Source of the DNA: Zhongshania aliphaticivorans
GTDB lineage: Bacteria > Pseudomonadota > Gammaproteobacteria > Pseudomonadales > Spongiibacteraceae
NCBI RefSeq assembly: GCF_001586255.1
Contig: NZ_CP014544.1
Span: 3,628,501 to 3,692,500 of the forward strand
DNA length: 64,000 nt
Reading direction: 5' to 3'
The notes beneath the pieces are model-generated. The model ran no database searches. It had not been told where the DNA came from and saw nothing but the letters and a program-made list of their open reading frames with translations. Position 1 is the stretch's first letter, and each line of letters opens with the position of its first letter. Below are positions 46,492-55,529 of the stretch, in pieces. A program made the position numbers and the translations under genes.

Positions 46492-46929
46492 ATGCCAGCA
46501 CAAGCGATTAACGAGCTACTCCACAGCCTCAGCCACAACTATAAAACGGCGCTGCGCACCAGTATTAAAAATCAACATATCCCATTGCCCATCACTCATA
46601 TACGCGCGCTCAAAGGTATTTACCGCAACGCAAATTGCACTGCGCAATCAATCGCGCAGCGCATGCAGCGCGATAAAGCGCAAATAACCCGCGTGTTGAA
46701 CGAGTTACTGGAGGACGGCTACATCAGCAAAATCGCCAACCCTGAAGATCGCCGGAGCCAACTGCTTCGCTTAAGCGCCAAAGGCAAAGAAATCGTCACC
46801 CAGCTTAACGCCATTGAACGCACGGCTAATAAGGCCATGACGGCTAACCTTAGCAATGAAGATATGCACGCATTTATCCGCATCGCAAATATCATGGTGG
46901 ACAATCTCGCCGCCAATACCGCGCAATGA
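46492..46929 (+). CDS. MarR family transcriptional regulator
   Basis: A 145-residue winged-helix protein: IAQRMQRDKAQITRVLNELLEDGYISKIANPEDRRSQLLRLSAKGK is the classic MarR recognition helix and wing (DRRS, then the beta wing). It probably binds the twin GTCAACTA palindromes just upstream and represses itself and the reductase at 45261. The start has AAGAG upstream. The next gene, the broken siderophore-interacting protein, begins 13 bases after its stop, so the regulator may have controlled iron-linked genes too. Confidence 0.93.
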   Translation: MPAQAINELLHSLSHNYKTALRTSIKNQHIPLPITHIRALKGIYRNANCTAQSIAQRMQRDKAQITRVLNELLEDGYISKIANPEDRRSQLLRLSAKGKEIVTQLNAIERTANKAMTANLSNEDMHAFIRIANIMVDNLAANTAQ

Positions 46930-47015
46930 AAGGAATATTCCCATGAGTAAACCTGCACCGATAAGCCTTGAAGTCATTCGCACCAAGAAACTTAGCTCGC
47001 ATATGCTCAGAGTTA

Positions 47016-48104
47016 TTAACCCGGCGGATTTTGGTATCTGTTATGCGGCATAACGAATTTTCTCGTGCTTAAAATATTTGCGGACACGATGTGGCTTCCG
47101 TTGCAGCATACGCATGTGCTTCGATACCTTCTGTTTGAGTTGCTCTTTATTGCGTGCGGGCTGCCCACTATGCACACCACCCTTGAGGTCACAATTCAAA
47201 TACTCGTCAGGATTTAGTTCTGGCGAATAAGCTGGCAGATAAAATACCTGAATCATTTTTTTGTGCGCCTCTAACCATTCTTTTACCGGCTTGGCATGAT
47301 GCACCCGCAGATTATCCAGAATCAAAAACACTTTGCGCTTCGCATCTTTGAGCAATCGCATCATGAAATCAATCAGTCTATCCGCATTCATGTTGCCTTC
47401 AAATATCTGGTATCTTACTTTGCCCTGATTGGTCACTGCTGAAATCATGTTGCACGATTCACGCTTGGCATTTAGACGAATCACTGGGGTCTTTCCTTTG
47501 GGCGCATAGCCCCGCTCATGCTGGCAGTCGTTACGCAGACCAGTCTCATCGCCCCAGTAAATCTCGGCATTTTGCTGCTTCGCTTGCACTTTTATCGCCG
47601 GATATTCTTCCTCTAGCCATGCTTTCACTTCCGGCGCGCGTTGTTCATACGCACGCTTTTGTGGCTTCTGCGGTGTCATGCCCCAGCGCTTTAGGTAATC
47701 GCCAACGGTGCGTACGGGTAGCGCCAGCCCATAGCAATTAAGGATCAGTTCGCGAACCGATTCCCGCGTCCACAACGCATAGGGCATTTTTAATTGATCC
47801 GGCGTTTTGTCGATCAGCACCGATTCAATATGCTGTTCCTGTTCAGCCGTTAACCGCCGCCCACTACCGGCTTTTCGCCCCGGCTTATCGTATCCTAGTT
47901 GATTCTTGTCGCGCTTTAACCAACGACCAATCGTATCCGCGTGAATGCCCACTATTTCGCCAATCTCGGCTCTCGTCATTCCGCGTTTCCGAAGTCGATG
48001 CGCCTGTCGACGTTTTTCTTCAAGAACTTCTAAGGATAATTTTCTTGCATCAATTTTTTCGTCCATTCGCGCATTATATCAGATACTTTTGATCGCCGGG
48101 TTAA
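47016..48104 (-). mobile_element. IS630-family insertion sequence, 1089 bp, TA target duplication
   Basis: Terminal inverted repeats TTAACCCGGCG... (left, 47016 onward) and its complement at 48104 share the first 11 bases and a later GTATCTG (left 47034-47040). TA flanks both sides (47014-47015 and 48105-48106), the hallmark of IS630/Tc1 insertion. Excision in silico restores the siderophore-interacting protein frame. The sole gene is a transposase on the minus strand. Confidence 0.94.
47041..48066 (-). CDS. IS630-family transposase
   Basis: The 341-residue protein has an N-terminal helix-turn-helix (KRGMTRAEIGEIVGIHADTIGRWLKRD), a winged region with WTRESVRELI, and the DDE core: IYWGDETGLRND, VFLILDNLRVHHAK, LPAYSPELNPDEYLN. 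The frame is intact with ATG 48066, so the element may be active. The stop overlaps the left terminal repeat region. Confidence 0.95.
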   Translation of the reverse strand: MDEKIDARKLSLEVLEEKRRQAHRLRKRGMTRAEIGEIVGIHADTIGRWLKRDKNQLGYDKPGRKAGSGRRLTAEQEQHIESVLIDKTPDQLKMPYALWTRESVRELILNCYGLALPVRTVGDYLKRWGMTPQKPQKRAYEQRAPEVKAWLEEEYPAIKVQAKQQNAEIYWGDETGLRNDCQHERGYAPKGKTPVIRLNAKRESCNMISAVTNQGKVRYQIFEGNMNADRLIDFMMRLLKDAKRKVFLILDNLRVHHAKPVKEWLEAHKKMIQVFYLPAYSPELNPDEYLNCDLKGGVHSGQPARNKEQLKQKVSKHMRMLQRKPHRVRKYFKHEKIRYAA

Positions 48105-48767
48105 TACCTTGGGCGGCGCGGGTATGGCCCGCTTTCCCGACAAGCAAGAGAGCGCTTATATAAAACTTATTTTCCCGCAGGAAAACGGTACACGGCCGCT
48201 GATGCGGACTTACACCGTCAGACACCAACGCCACCAAGAAATTGACGTCGACTTCGTTATTCACGAGGCCAGCGGCCCGGCGTCCACGTGGGCGCGTTCG
48301 GCTCAAGTTGGCGATAAAATATTAGTCGGTGGCCCCGGCCCTAAAAAGCTCTTAAACACCGATGCAGATTGGTTTCTCTTGGTCGGCGACATGACAGCAT
48401 TACCGGCTATAAGCGTTAACATTTCGCAGTTGCCCACCCACGCGCGCGGCTACGTCGTTATTGAAATACTCGACAACAGCGACATACAGGATCTGACGGT
48501 GCCAGAAAACATTGACCTGCACTGGCTGCTTAATCCGCACCCAGACCCAAGCGGCGAAACACTAGGCCGCTACGTTGAAAACTTGAATTGGTTGCCAGGG
48601 AAAGTATCAGCGTGGGTGGCAAGTGAGTTCAGCTCAATGCAAAAATTGCGGAAGTACCTAAAGCAAACTCGGTTACTGAACAAAGAGCAGCTGTATATCT
48701 CAAGCTACTGGAAAATAGGCAATGACGAAGATCAGCACAAGACAGAGAAACGACAAGATGCTCAACA

Positions 48768-48797
48768 GCGTGAGACGACATAATCGCCGTCTCACGC
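48768..48797 (+). terminator. Hairpin at the end of the reductase gene
   Basis: GCGTGAGACG / CGTCTCACGC, a perfect 10-base stem with a 10-base loop that includes the stop codon at 48781-48783. Only a short T stretch follows. A likely bidirectional end between convergent genes. Confidence 0.6.
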
Positions 48798-48824
48798 ATG
48801 TGCAGATTTATAAAGCGTTAACGA

Positions 48825-49865
48825 TTAGCAGCAGGGCGCACCATCGGCGCCAAACAGAGTGCTATCAAAGGGCAGACCTACTCCGCAGCCTTCGAAAATG
48901 CCAAAGTGTTTGTTGAAATCGCCGATAAAATCAAAGTGTCCGGCAAAGCGACTGTCGTGCAGCATACGCCAGGTATTTCCACAGACGGGGAATATTTTCC
49001 CAGCCTGAATATCGTGGTGTTTATCCAACACAAAGCGGTGCGGGCTATTTTCTATACTGCCTCGGTAAATGACCGCTTGGCCGTAGTCCTCACAATCACT
49101 CTCTAAAGCATCTAAATTAAACAAGCGGTACGTTGCCGAATAAAACTTTATGTTTCCGCAGCGTTCAGCAAGTATCGGATCGGTTATTTCCAAAGGGCGA
49201 TCTTCCACTAAACGGGAGTCGATAAAGCCTTGGCGTTTAGCCAGTTGGATAAAATCATTCCAGTACAGCGCCCCACCCAAGCACTCGCCATACAAAACCG
49301 GGTCATTTTTGACCGATTCAGGTATGCGCCTATCTGCGTATACATCTGAGAAGTAAAACTCGCCGCCGGGCTTGAGTAAGCGCTTGACGCTGCGCAGCAC
49401 GGCATCTTTGTCTGGCGATAAATTAATAACACAGTTAGACACCACCACGTCAAAACTACCGGTTTCCAAATCCAATTCATCTAGCTTTTCTATAAATCCT
49501 TTTAAAAAGCGCACATTTTGAAAACCAAATTTTTCAGCATGGTAGTCTTTATACTCCTCGGCAATCGCGAGCTGTTCGTCGGTCATATCAACCCCGACGA
49601 CTTCACCACTTGCACCGACCATTTGCGCTAGGGCATAGACGTCGCGACCGCTGCCGCAGCCCAAATCCAGCACGCGACAGCCCTCTAACAGCGGGGGACA
49701 AACCAAGCCGCAGCCGTAGTAGCGCGACAAGACCTCGCCATGAATATTGCTCAGCAGTGGCTTTAGCCACTCCGGCATCGCAGTGAAATCGCAGCAGGCG
49801 GTGGTTTTTAAATCTGCCGAGCTTTGCAGTTGTTTGCCGTAATAATCTTGTACGAGGTCGTGCAT
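48825..49865 (-). CDS. arsM: Arsenite S-adenosylmethionine methyltransferase (ArsM)
   Basis: About 346 residues. SAM motif VLDLGCGSGRDVYAL and the arsenic-binding cysteine set are present: Cys24-Cys25 (TTACCDF), Cys in VVSNCVINLSPDK and Cys in GECLGGALYW. These are the conserved ArsM thiols, and the C-terminal third matches ArsM C-domains, ending in a CC pair. It methylates As(III). It is next to ArsS, which makes arsenosugars, so product fate is likely toward organoarsenic. ATG 49865 with GGGAG 5 bases upstream is preferred over TTG 49877. The order ArsS, DUF2834, ArsM suggests one transcript. Confidence 0.92.
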   Translation of the reverse strand: MHDLVQDYYGKQLQSSADLKTTACCDFTAMPEWLKPLLSNIHGEVLSRYYGCGLVCPPLLEGCRVLDLGCGSGRDVYALAQMVGASGEVVGVDMTDEQLAIAEEYKDYHAEKFGFQNVRFLKGFIEKLDELDLETGSFDVVVSNCVINLSPDKDAVLRSVKRLLKPGGEFYFSDVYADRRIPESVKNDPVLYGECLGGALYWNDFIQLAKRQGFIDSRLVEDRPLEITDPILAERCGNIKFYSATYRLFNLDALESDCEDYGQAVIYRGSIENSPHRFVLDKHHDIQAGKIFPVCGNTWRMLHDSRFAGHFDFIGDFNKHFGIFEGCGVGLPFDSTLFGADGAPCC

Positions 49866-49894
49866 GACGTCTCCCAATTAAACAAACAAAGCCG

Positions 49895-50335
49895 TTACAG
49901 TATCGCGAACGCGGCGAATAGGCTGATCAAAAATAATGCGAGTAAAGTGATCACATCAACCACCTTAATTTTATAGCCGGTAAAGCCTTTGTCCGTCGCG
50001 GCCACCCGCAGTTCTCTTGCGGCCAGAAACAAAGGAAATGCAACGCTAATCGCAATTACGATCCCCGCGATAACGTAAACATAAACATATTTAACACCGA
50101 TACGCCGCGCTTCGATAAATATCCACACATTGCAGGCAAACGCTAAAAACAAAACATCTATCGTTAAAAACTTACCGGCGGGGTTCGCATTAAAGAGTGC
50201 GTCCTTCCAAAACTGAATATTCGCATCGGCAAAGCCATTGCCTAAATAAGCGGGCACATGGACCCAGGTCATCAGTAGCGCCACAAAGCCCGTTAGTAAA
50301 TATACCGCCACTAAAACTTTAGTTTTCAATTCCAT
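49895..50335 (-). CDS. DUF2834-like small membrane protein
   Basis: A 146-residue protein with about four transmembrane helices (VLVAVYLLTGFVALLMTW, LTIDVLFLAFACNVWIFIEA, YVYVYVIAGIVIAISVAFPLFL, VVDVITLLALFLISLFAAFAI). The first helices match DUF2834. It lies between arsM and arsS, 29 and 56 bases from each, so it may be an accessory for uptake, export or membrane placement of arsenic intermediates, but no function is proven for the family. Confidence 0.7.
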   Translation of the reverse strand: MELKTKVLVAVYLLTGFVALLMTWVHVPAYLGNGFADANIQFWKDALFNANPAGKFLTIDVLFLAFACNVWIFIEARRIGVKYVYVYVIAGIVIAISVAFPLFLAARELRVAATDKGFTGYKIKVVDVITLLALFLISLFAAFAIL

Positions 50336-50391
50336 GTTCGCTCCTTTTTATTGTTAACTAGGTTTTTTACAACTAACTCACAATAGCCTGA

Positions 50392-51345
50392 CTACAATGC
50401 ACCACCGCAACTACTACCCTGCCCAGCCGTACAGCCAAAGCAGTGGTCGGCTATCGCAATTTCATCGCCGTCTAGACTGTTCTGCAATAAATCGCGCAAA
50501 TGACTTACGGTTTTATTGGGCAAGCCCAGTGCTAATTGCTGATTAAAATCACAGTCATATAAATTCCCCAGCCAATCCACACTCACTAAATTGCGACACA
50601 TCACGGATTCCAAATTAGCGGCGCTGTAGTTGTTTTTCAGCAATTCCATATAGGGTGCGAACTGCCCTTTAGAAACTAAGGTAGAGCCAAAACGCTTTAT
50701 TGGCATATTGGCCAGTGCAAACAAGTGATTAAACTCTATACCAAAGTGCGCCATTAACTCGCGGCGATAATCCGCTTCAAGCACCTGCTGATTCGGCGGC
50801 AGCGTTGGCCCCTGCGGGTTGTAAACCAAGTTCAGCGTTAAACCAGAGCCGGCCTTGCCGTAGCCCAATGAATTAAGCAACTGCAAGCCAGCAATACTCT
50901 TGTCGAACACACCGTCGCCGCGCTGGGCATCCACGTTCTCTAGTGAATAGCATGGCAGGGAGGCAACCACCTCGACTTTATTTTCCGCCAAAAATTCGGC
51001 CAAGCCCTCTTGGCCCGGCTCAAATAATATAGTGAGATTACAGCGGTCAATCACCTTCACCCCTAGCGCCGTCGCCGCAGAGACCAATTCCCGAAACTGC
51101 TCGTGCAGCTCCGGCGCGCCGCCGGTCAAGTCTAGGGTTTGAATTTGCCGCGCTTTTAATACTTGGGGGATCATGGCAATGCCGTCAGCCGCCATCATTT
51201 CGGTGCGGGTTGGCCCTGCGTTCACATGACAGTGCAGGCAACGCTGGTTGCACTTATAGCCAAGATTCACCTGTAAGGTGTCGAGAGGCTTACGGGATAT
51301 TGCGGGGAAGTCGGTCACTTCCAATAATGCCAAGGTATCGTGCAT
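50392..51345 (-). CDS. arsS: Arsenosugar biosynthesis radical SAM protein ArsS
   Basis: The 317-residue radical SAM protein has a CNQRCLHCHVNAGP cluster site (Cys32, Cys36, Cys39), DLTGGAPELHEQFR, and a C-terminal DHCFGCTAGQGSSCGGAL auxiliary Cys-rich tail. This N-terminus plus tail defines ArsS, which attaches a 5'-deoxyadenosyl group to a methylated arsenical. Some members of the family use selenocysteine in the tail; here the codon is Cys (TGC). It heads the minus-strand arsenic transcript ArsS, DUF2834, ArsM. The promoter lies in the 350-base gap toward purE. Confidence 0.94.
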   Translation of the reverse strand: MHDTLALLEVTDFPAISRKPLDTLQVNLGYKCNQRCLHCHVNAGPTRTEMMAADGIAMIPQVLKARQIQTLDLTGGAPELHEQFRELVSAATALGVKVIDRCNLTILFEPGQEGLAEFLAENKVEVVASLPCYSLENVDAQRGDGVFDKSIAGLQLLNSLGYGKAGSGLTLNLVYNPQGPTLPPNQQVLEADYRRELMAHFGIEFNHLFALANMPIKRFGSTLVSKGQFAPYMELLKNNYSAANLESVMCRNLVSVDWLGNLYDCDFNQQLALGLPNKTVSHLRDLLQNSLDGDEIAIADHCFGCTAGQGSSCGGAL

Positions 51346-51692
51346 GGTGGTCCTGTATTGGGCTACGGGTTTTATTAGGCTCGGTTAAGGGGCTTTTGTT
51401 ACAAAATTGCCCTGCGATCACTCTACGTAGCAATGAGAACAGCAGACCATAAGCCATATTGCCACGAAGGTGCAAAAGTTTGCCTGATTATGTATGCCAC
51501 CGACACACTTCACGGCATATCGCGACGTTTCTTATTTCTATAGAAATTACAACAACTTAGGACTGCAGTTTAAAATCAGAATAAGGCCACGGCGATATTG
51601 TTAATCGACTTTCGCCTCGATTTGCACAGAAGTTCGGTCTCTGGCAATAATTCCCGTATAATACGCGGCTTTCACGCGAAGAGAGCCAAGCA
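51346..51692. other. Intergenic, divergent arsS and purE promoters
   Basis: A 347-base divergent region. Near the right end is a TATAAT -10 box at 51657-51662 with a weak TTCGGT at 51633-51638 (18-base spacer), placing the purE transcript start about 25 bases before its ATG. The arsS side has no consensus I can point to; no ArsR-type palindrome was seen. Confidence 0.5.
51657..51662 (+). promoter_or_regulatory. -10 box of purE promoter
   Basis: Exact TATAAT 30 bases before the purE ATG, with a poor -35. Activity is inferred from position. Confidence 0.55.
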
Positions 51693-52184
51693 ATGACCGC
51701 AAAAGTTGCCCTGATAATGGGGTCAAAAAGTGACTGGGAGACCATGCGCCCAGCCACCGAGATCATGAGCGAACTCGGCGTTGAGCACCACGTTGAAGTG
51801 GTTTCTGCCCACCGCACCCCCGATAAACTGATGGAATTTGCTGATCAGGCAATTGCTCGTGGCTTCGAGGTTATTATCGCTGGCGCTGGCGGCGCAGCCC
51901 ACTTGCCCGGTATGGTTGCTGCCAAAACCAGGCTGCCAGTACTCGGCGTGCCAGTTCAAAGCCGCGCACTCAGTGGCGTAGACAGCTTACTCTCTATTGC
52001 GCAAATGCCAAAAGGCATTGCCGTCGGCACGCTGGCTATTGGCAGTGCCGGCGCGTTTAACGCCGGCCTATTGGCCTGCCAAATTCTGGCCCTGACTGAC
52101 GCCGCCCTCGCTGCCAAGCTTGAGGCGTTCCGCGCCAAACAGACTCAGGATGTACTCGATAATCCGGACCCGAGGGAAGTCTAA
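51693..52184 (+). CDS. purE: N5-carboxyaminoimidazole ribonucleotide mutase PurE
   Basis: A 163-residue class I Pur[28 protein letters not shown], and [17 protein letters not shown] motifs, with [26 protein letters not shown]-type loop. It moves the carboxyl group from N5-CAIR to CAIR in purine synthesis. The ribosome site is GAGAG. Its stop overlaps the start of purK by one base, the usual purEK operon. Confidence 0.97.
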   Translation: MTAKVALIMGSKSDWETMRPATEIMSELGVEHHVEVVSAHRTPDKLMEFADQAIARGFEVIIAGAGGAAHLPGMVAAKTRLPVLGVPVQSRALSGVDSLLSIAQMPKGIAVGTLAIGSAGAFNAGLLACQILALTDAALAAKLEAFRAKQTQDVLDNPDPREV

Positions 52185-53257
52185 TGCCAACGGTTTGGGT
52201 ACTCGGCGCCGGTCAATTGGGCGCCATGCTAAAGCAGGCAGCTTACCCATTAGCGCTCGAAGTTGAGCCTGTGGAGCCTGATAGTGAGCACTTACCAAGT
52301 ATAGCTGCCGACGACATCGTTACCGTTGAGCGCGAACAGTGGCCAGGCACCCCTGTGACTCGCCACTTAAGCAGCCAAGCCGGTTTTATTAACGCCGATA
52401 TTTTTGGCCGCATCGCGGACCGTTTTCACCAAAAAACCATGCTCGACAACTTAGCCATCAGCACCGCCCCATGGCGAGTAGTCAATGCTGACAGCCAAGC
52501 TCAAGACTTGCACACTGAACTCGGCCCCCACGTGCTGCTGAAGCGCCGCGAAGGTGGCTACGACGGCAAGGGCCAACACTGGCTGCACCAAGCCGAAGGC
52601 GGCGCGATTCCCGCCGATTGGCTGGGCACCGGCATTGCCGAACAAAAAATCCCTTTTGATGAAGAGTTATCCCTTGTTGGCGCCAGAGACAAAGACGGTA
52701 ACAAAGTCTTTTATCCGCTCACGCTGAATCTGCACGTAAACGGTATTTTAATGGCGTCGATTTCGCCCTTAAGCCGAGTGACTCACCTGCAGCCGCAAGC
52801 AGAAGCGATGCTCGGCAAGATCATGGACAGCACCGACTATGTCGGCGTGATGGCCATGGAGTGCTTTAGAGTGGGTAACGCGCTAATGGTCAATGAACTC
52901 GCACCACGGGTTCACAACAGTGGCCACTGGACTCAAGCTGGCGCCTGCGTCAGCCAATTTGAGATGCATTTACGGGCGGTGAGTGGTTTGCCGCTCAAGG
53001 CGCCAGATGTCCGCGGCCAGAGCGTGATGATTAATGTGATTGGCGTAGAGCGCAATATTGACTGGCTTAAAATCCCAACCACCCAGTGTTACTGGTACGG
53101 CAAAGACGTGCGCCCGGGCCGCAAGCTCGGCCATATCAATTTAAATCATCCGCAAAAAGGTGTTGTACAGAACGCCTTGCGCGAACTCCACACCTTGCTG
53201 CCACAAAAATACGACCAAGTATTTGCCTGGGTAGAGCAGGAATTAGAACGCGCCTAA
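52184..53257 (+). CDS. purK: 5-(carboxyamino)imidazole ribonucleotide synthase PurK
   Basis: The 357-residue ATP-grasp enzyme starts with WVLGAGQLGAMLKQAA and has LLKRREGGYDGKGQ for ATP binding, MECFRVGNALMVNELAPRVHNSGHWT, and a NVIGVE C-terminal part. It makes N5-CAIR from AIR, bicarbonate and ATP, feeding PurE. Overlap of one base with purE shows co-translation. Length and motif set are normal. Confidence 0.97.
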   Translation: MPTVWVLGAGQLGAMLKQAAYPLALEVEPVEPDSEHLPSIAADDIVTVEREQWPGTPVTRHLSSQAGFINADIFGRIADRFHQKTMLDNLAISTAPWRVVNADSQAQDLHTELGPHVLLKRREGGYDGKGQHWLHQAEGGAIPADWLGTGIAEQKIPFDEELSLVGARDKDGNKVFYPLTLNLHVNGILMASISPLSRVTHLQPQAEAMLGKIMDSTDYVGVMAMECFRVGNALMVNELAPRVHNSGHWTQAGACVSQFEMHLRAVSGLPLKAPDVRGQSVMINVIGVERNIDWLKIPTTQCYWYGKDVRPGRKLGHINLNHPQKGVVQNALRELHTLLPQKYDQVFAWVEQELERA

Positions 53258-53286
53258 CCGCGCGTTCCCTCCCACCCCCGTCCTAG

Positions 53287-54237
53287 TTACACCAAGCCAA
53301 AACTTCGTAACAAGAACATAATTAAGCTGGTGGTGAGCAGCGAGCCCAGCGTCGTCAATACAATAATATTGGCCGCCAAAGTCGCATTGCCACCCATTGC
53401 CCGCACCATCACATAGCTGGCCGCCGCGGTCGGCGCCGACGACATCAAGGCCAACACCCCCAGCTCGACACCCCGAAAACCCAGCGCAATACCGGCAGTA
53501 ATAAGCAGCATAGGCACCAGTAATAATTTACACACGGTGCTGATAAGCGCACCCCGGTAGTCGGCCCGCAAGGCTTTAAAGTTCAAGCTCGCACCGGTGC
53601 ACAGCAGTGCCAATGGTAGAGTCAGTTGTGCAAAGTACTCACCGCTGTGCTGAACCAAGGCCGGTAGACGCCAATCTAAGGCGGCAAACAGCAAGGCCGC
53701 AACAATACTAACAATGAGCGGGTTACGCACAATTCCTCGGAACGTCGCCGTCAGGCCACCGTCGCGATTCAAGGAGCGACTCAGGGTAATGACCGCCAAG
53801 ATATTGTATAAAATCGTCACCAAACCCAAGTACAAAGAAGCCGTGATCAAACCACGGTCGCCATAGGCATTCACGCAATAGGCCAGCCCGATAATCGCCA
53901 GGTTCGAGCGAAATCCACCCTGCACCACCACACCGCGATCTTCCCGCGCAGCCACTAGGAATCGCGCCATTAACTCCAATAAGAAATACACCAACAATGT
54001 GGCAATTAAACCGAAGACCACCAGCGACACATTGGCCGAGTGGCTAATACTGGTCTGACTAATACTTAAAAACAGCAAAGCCGGCAGGGTAATATTAAAC
54101 ACCAGCTTGGTGCCAACCTCGACGAAGTTGTCATTAATCAAGTGAATACGATTAAGGTAGGCGCCCAAGGCCAATACGACAAAAATAGGCCCCGTTATCG
54201 AAAACGAAAATGACAGCGACTGGATAAAGGCAGACAT
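53287..54237 (-). CDS. AEC (auxin efflux carrier) family transporter
   Basis: A 316-residue protein with ten hydrophobic helices, including NITLPALLFLSISQT and, in the second half, LTLPLALLCTGASLNF and SSAPTAAASYVMVRAMGG, typical of the AEC family of bile/auxin-efflux fold transporters for organic acids. Substrate unknown; it converges on purK and is upstream of an ADH in the same orientation, 160 bases apart. Confidence 0.88.
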   Translation of the reverse strand: MSAFIQSLSFSFSITGPIFVVLALGAYLNRIHLINDNFVEVGTKLVFNITLPALLFLSISQTSISHSANVSLVVFGLIATLLVYFLLELMARFLVAAREDRGVVVQGGFRSNLAIIGLAYCVNAYGDRGLITASLYLGLVTILYNILAVITLSRSLNRDGGLTATFRGIVRNPLIVSIVAALLFAALDWRLPALVQHSGEYFAQLTLPLALLCTGASLNFKALRADYRGALISTVCKLLLVPMLLITAGIALGFRGVELGVLALMSSAPTAAASYVMVRAMGGNATLAANIIVLTTLGSLLTTSLIMFLLRSFGLV

Positions 54238-54397
54238 GAAAAGTGCTCATTGGAATTCAGGCCGGGTAATCTCGATTCAATTATAGAGACCTAAGACTCC
54301 GCGGTCTTGGCCTCTATTCAATCATTTCAGGTGGGTACCGAACGCCCCGAATTAAAGCGCGGCCAAATAGTGCATGCCGCGCCAATCCGCCTATATG

Positions 54398-55426
54398 CTA
54401 AAAGCCCTCCAAGACAATTTTACCAATAGCGGTGCCGGACTCTAGTTCTGCATGGGCACGCTTCAGATTGTTGGCATTGATAAGGCCAAGGTTTTTACCG
54501 CTGGTGGTTTTGACATAGCCTTGATCAACGAGGTCAGCTACGCGCGTCAGCAGCTTGCTCTGCTCATCCATATCTGCCGCTTGGTACATAGAGCGGGCAA
54601 ACATAAACTCGATATGCAGGGACTGGCTTTTGGTTTTTAGCTTCATTACGTCTAATGGCGTCGCGGGGTCGTCAATCATGGCGATTTTACCAAAGGTCGC
54701 CAGCACAGCTGGATAGTCGTCGAAGTAACTTCCGGTACCGTTCAAACTTGCAATATGGCTTACCTGCTTGATCCCTAAGGTCTCTATTTGCGGCAACAAT
54801 GGCTTAGTGTGATCGACAACATGGTCAGCGCCGAGCGACTTCACCCAAGCCTGGCTGTCTGCCCGCGACGCCGTGGCAATAACAGTGGCTCCGGTAATCG
54901 CTTTGGCGAGCTGAATTAAAATAGAGCCAACGCCACCGGCTGCGCCCACCACCAAAATGACCTCATCGGATTGCGCCGTTGAATCTGCACTCTGCTGCCT
55001 TACCGCCAAATGCTCAAACAACAGCTCCCACGCGGTAATTGTGGTCAAGGGAAGTGCGGCGGCCTCAGCAAAAGATAAGCTCTTAGGCTTGCTGCCGACA
55101 ATGCGCTCATCAACGAGCTGATACTCGGCATTGCTACCCTGGCGCGTGAGGTCACCAGCGTAGTAAACCACATCGCCAGGCTTAAACGTCGTCACCGCCT
55201 CACCTACGGCAACCACTTCACCAGCAGCATCCCAGCCAATCACTTTGTAGCTACCGTCCTCGTTTATGGCCTTTTGGCGGATTTTGAAATCGACGGGGTT
55301 TACCGCAATCGCGTTGACCTTCACAAGCACATCTCGCCCAGAGGCAGTGGGCTGCGGCAGCTCAATATCAGTCAGTGACTCAGCTTCGTTAATGGGCAGC
55401 GATTTTTTATAACCAATTGCTTTCAT
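54398..55426 (-). CDS. Zinc-binding-type alcohol dehydrogenase / quinone oxidoreductase-like protein (MDR superfamily)
   Basis: A 342-residue MDR protein: AIAVNPVDFKIR, VIGWDAAGEVVAVGEAV, PLTTITAWELLFEHLAV and VGAAGGVGSILIQLAKAI nucleotide-binding loop. It lacks the catalytic and structural zinc cysteine sets, so it is of the zinc-free quinone oxidoreductase/enoyl-reductase type (TIGR02817-like). It reduces quinones or enones with NADPH. It is divergent from a LysR gene 103 bases away, probably its regulator. Confidence 0.9.
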   Translation of the reverse strand: MKAIGYKKSLPINEAESLTDIELPQPTASGRDVLVKVNAIAVNPVDFKIRQKAINEDGSYKVIGWDAAGEVVAVGEAVTTFKPGDVVYYAGDLTRQGSNAEYQLVDERIVGSKPKSLSFAEAAALPLTTITAWELLFEHLAVRQQSADSTAQSDEVILVVGAAGGVGSILIQLAKAITGATVIATASRADSQAWVKSLGADHVVDHTKPLLPQIETLGIKQVSHIASLNGTGSYFDDYPAVLATFGKIAMIDDPATPLDVMKLKTKSQSLHIEFMFARSMYQAADMDEQSKLLTRVADLVDQGYVKTTSGKNLGLINANNLKRAHAELESGTAIGKIVLEGF

Positions 55427-55500
55427 GGGGTTAGTCCTTGTGGTCAGTAATTGCCATGCAGTGTAGAGCTTGCGTTATCTAGTATAAACAGCATAATCAA

Positions 55501-55511
55501 ATAATCATTAT
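55501..55511. promoter_or_regulatory. Possible LysR operator, divergent promoter
   Basis: ATAAT-C-ATTAT is an 11-base perfect palindrome in an AT-rich tract 18 bases before the LysR ATG. It is a candidate binding site by position only. Confidence 0.3.
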
Positions 55512-55529
55512 CAAATATTATTAGACAAT

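Larger units (their letters stand above)
46943..48783 (+). pseudogene. Siderophore-interacting protein (FAD ferric-chelate reductase), split by an IS630-family element
   Basis: The 5' part (46943-47014) encodes the SIP N-terminus SLEVIRTKKLSSHMLRV. The 3' part resumes at 48107 with the expected GGAGMARFPDKQESAYIKL and continues through RTYTVRH (FAD site), WARSAQVGDKILVGGPGPKKLL, WFLLVGDMTALPAI and YISSYWKIGNDEDQHK to the stop at 48783. Deleting the element and one TA restores a 249-residue reading frame (RV-T-LGG at the junction). The family (ViuB/YqjH) reduces ferric siderophores in the cytoplasm. The element interrupts codon 25, so the FAD domain cannot be made whole. An internal TTG start at 48109 would lack the N-terminal strand and is unlikely to be functional. 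Confidence 0.93.

Noticed and set aside
48109-48783. A complete gene starting at TTG 48109
   Set aside because: It lacks the N-terminal strands of the FAD domain, which are found on the other side of the IS630 element at 46943.
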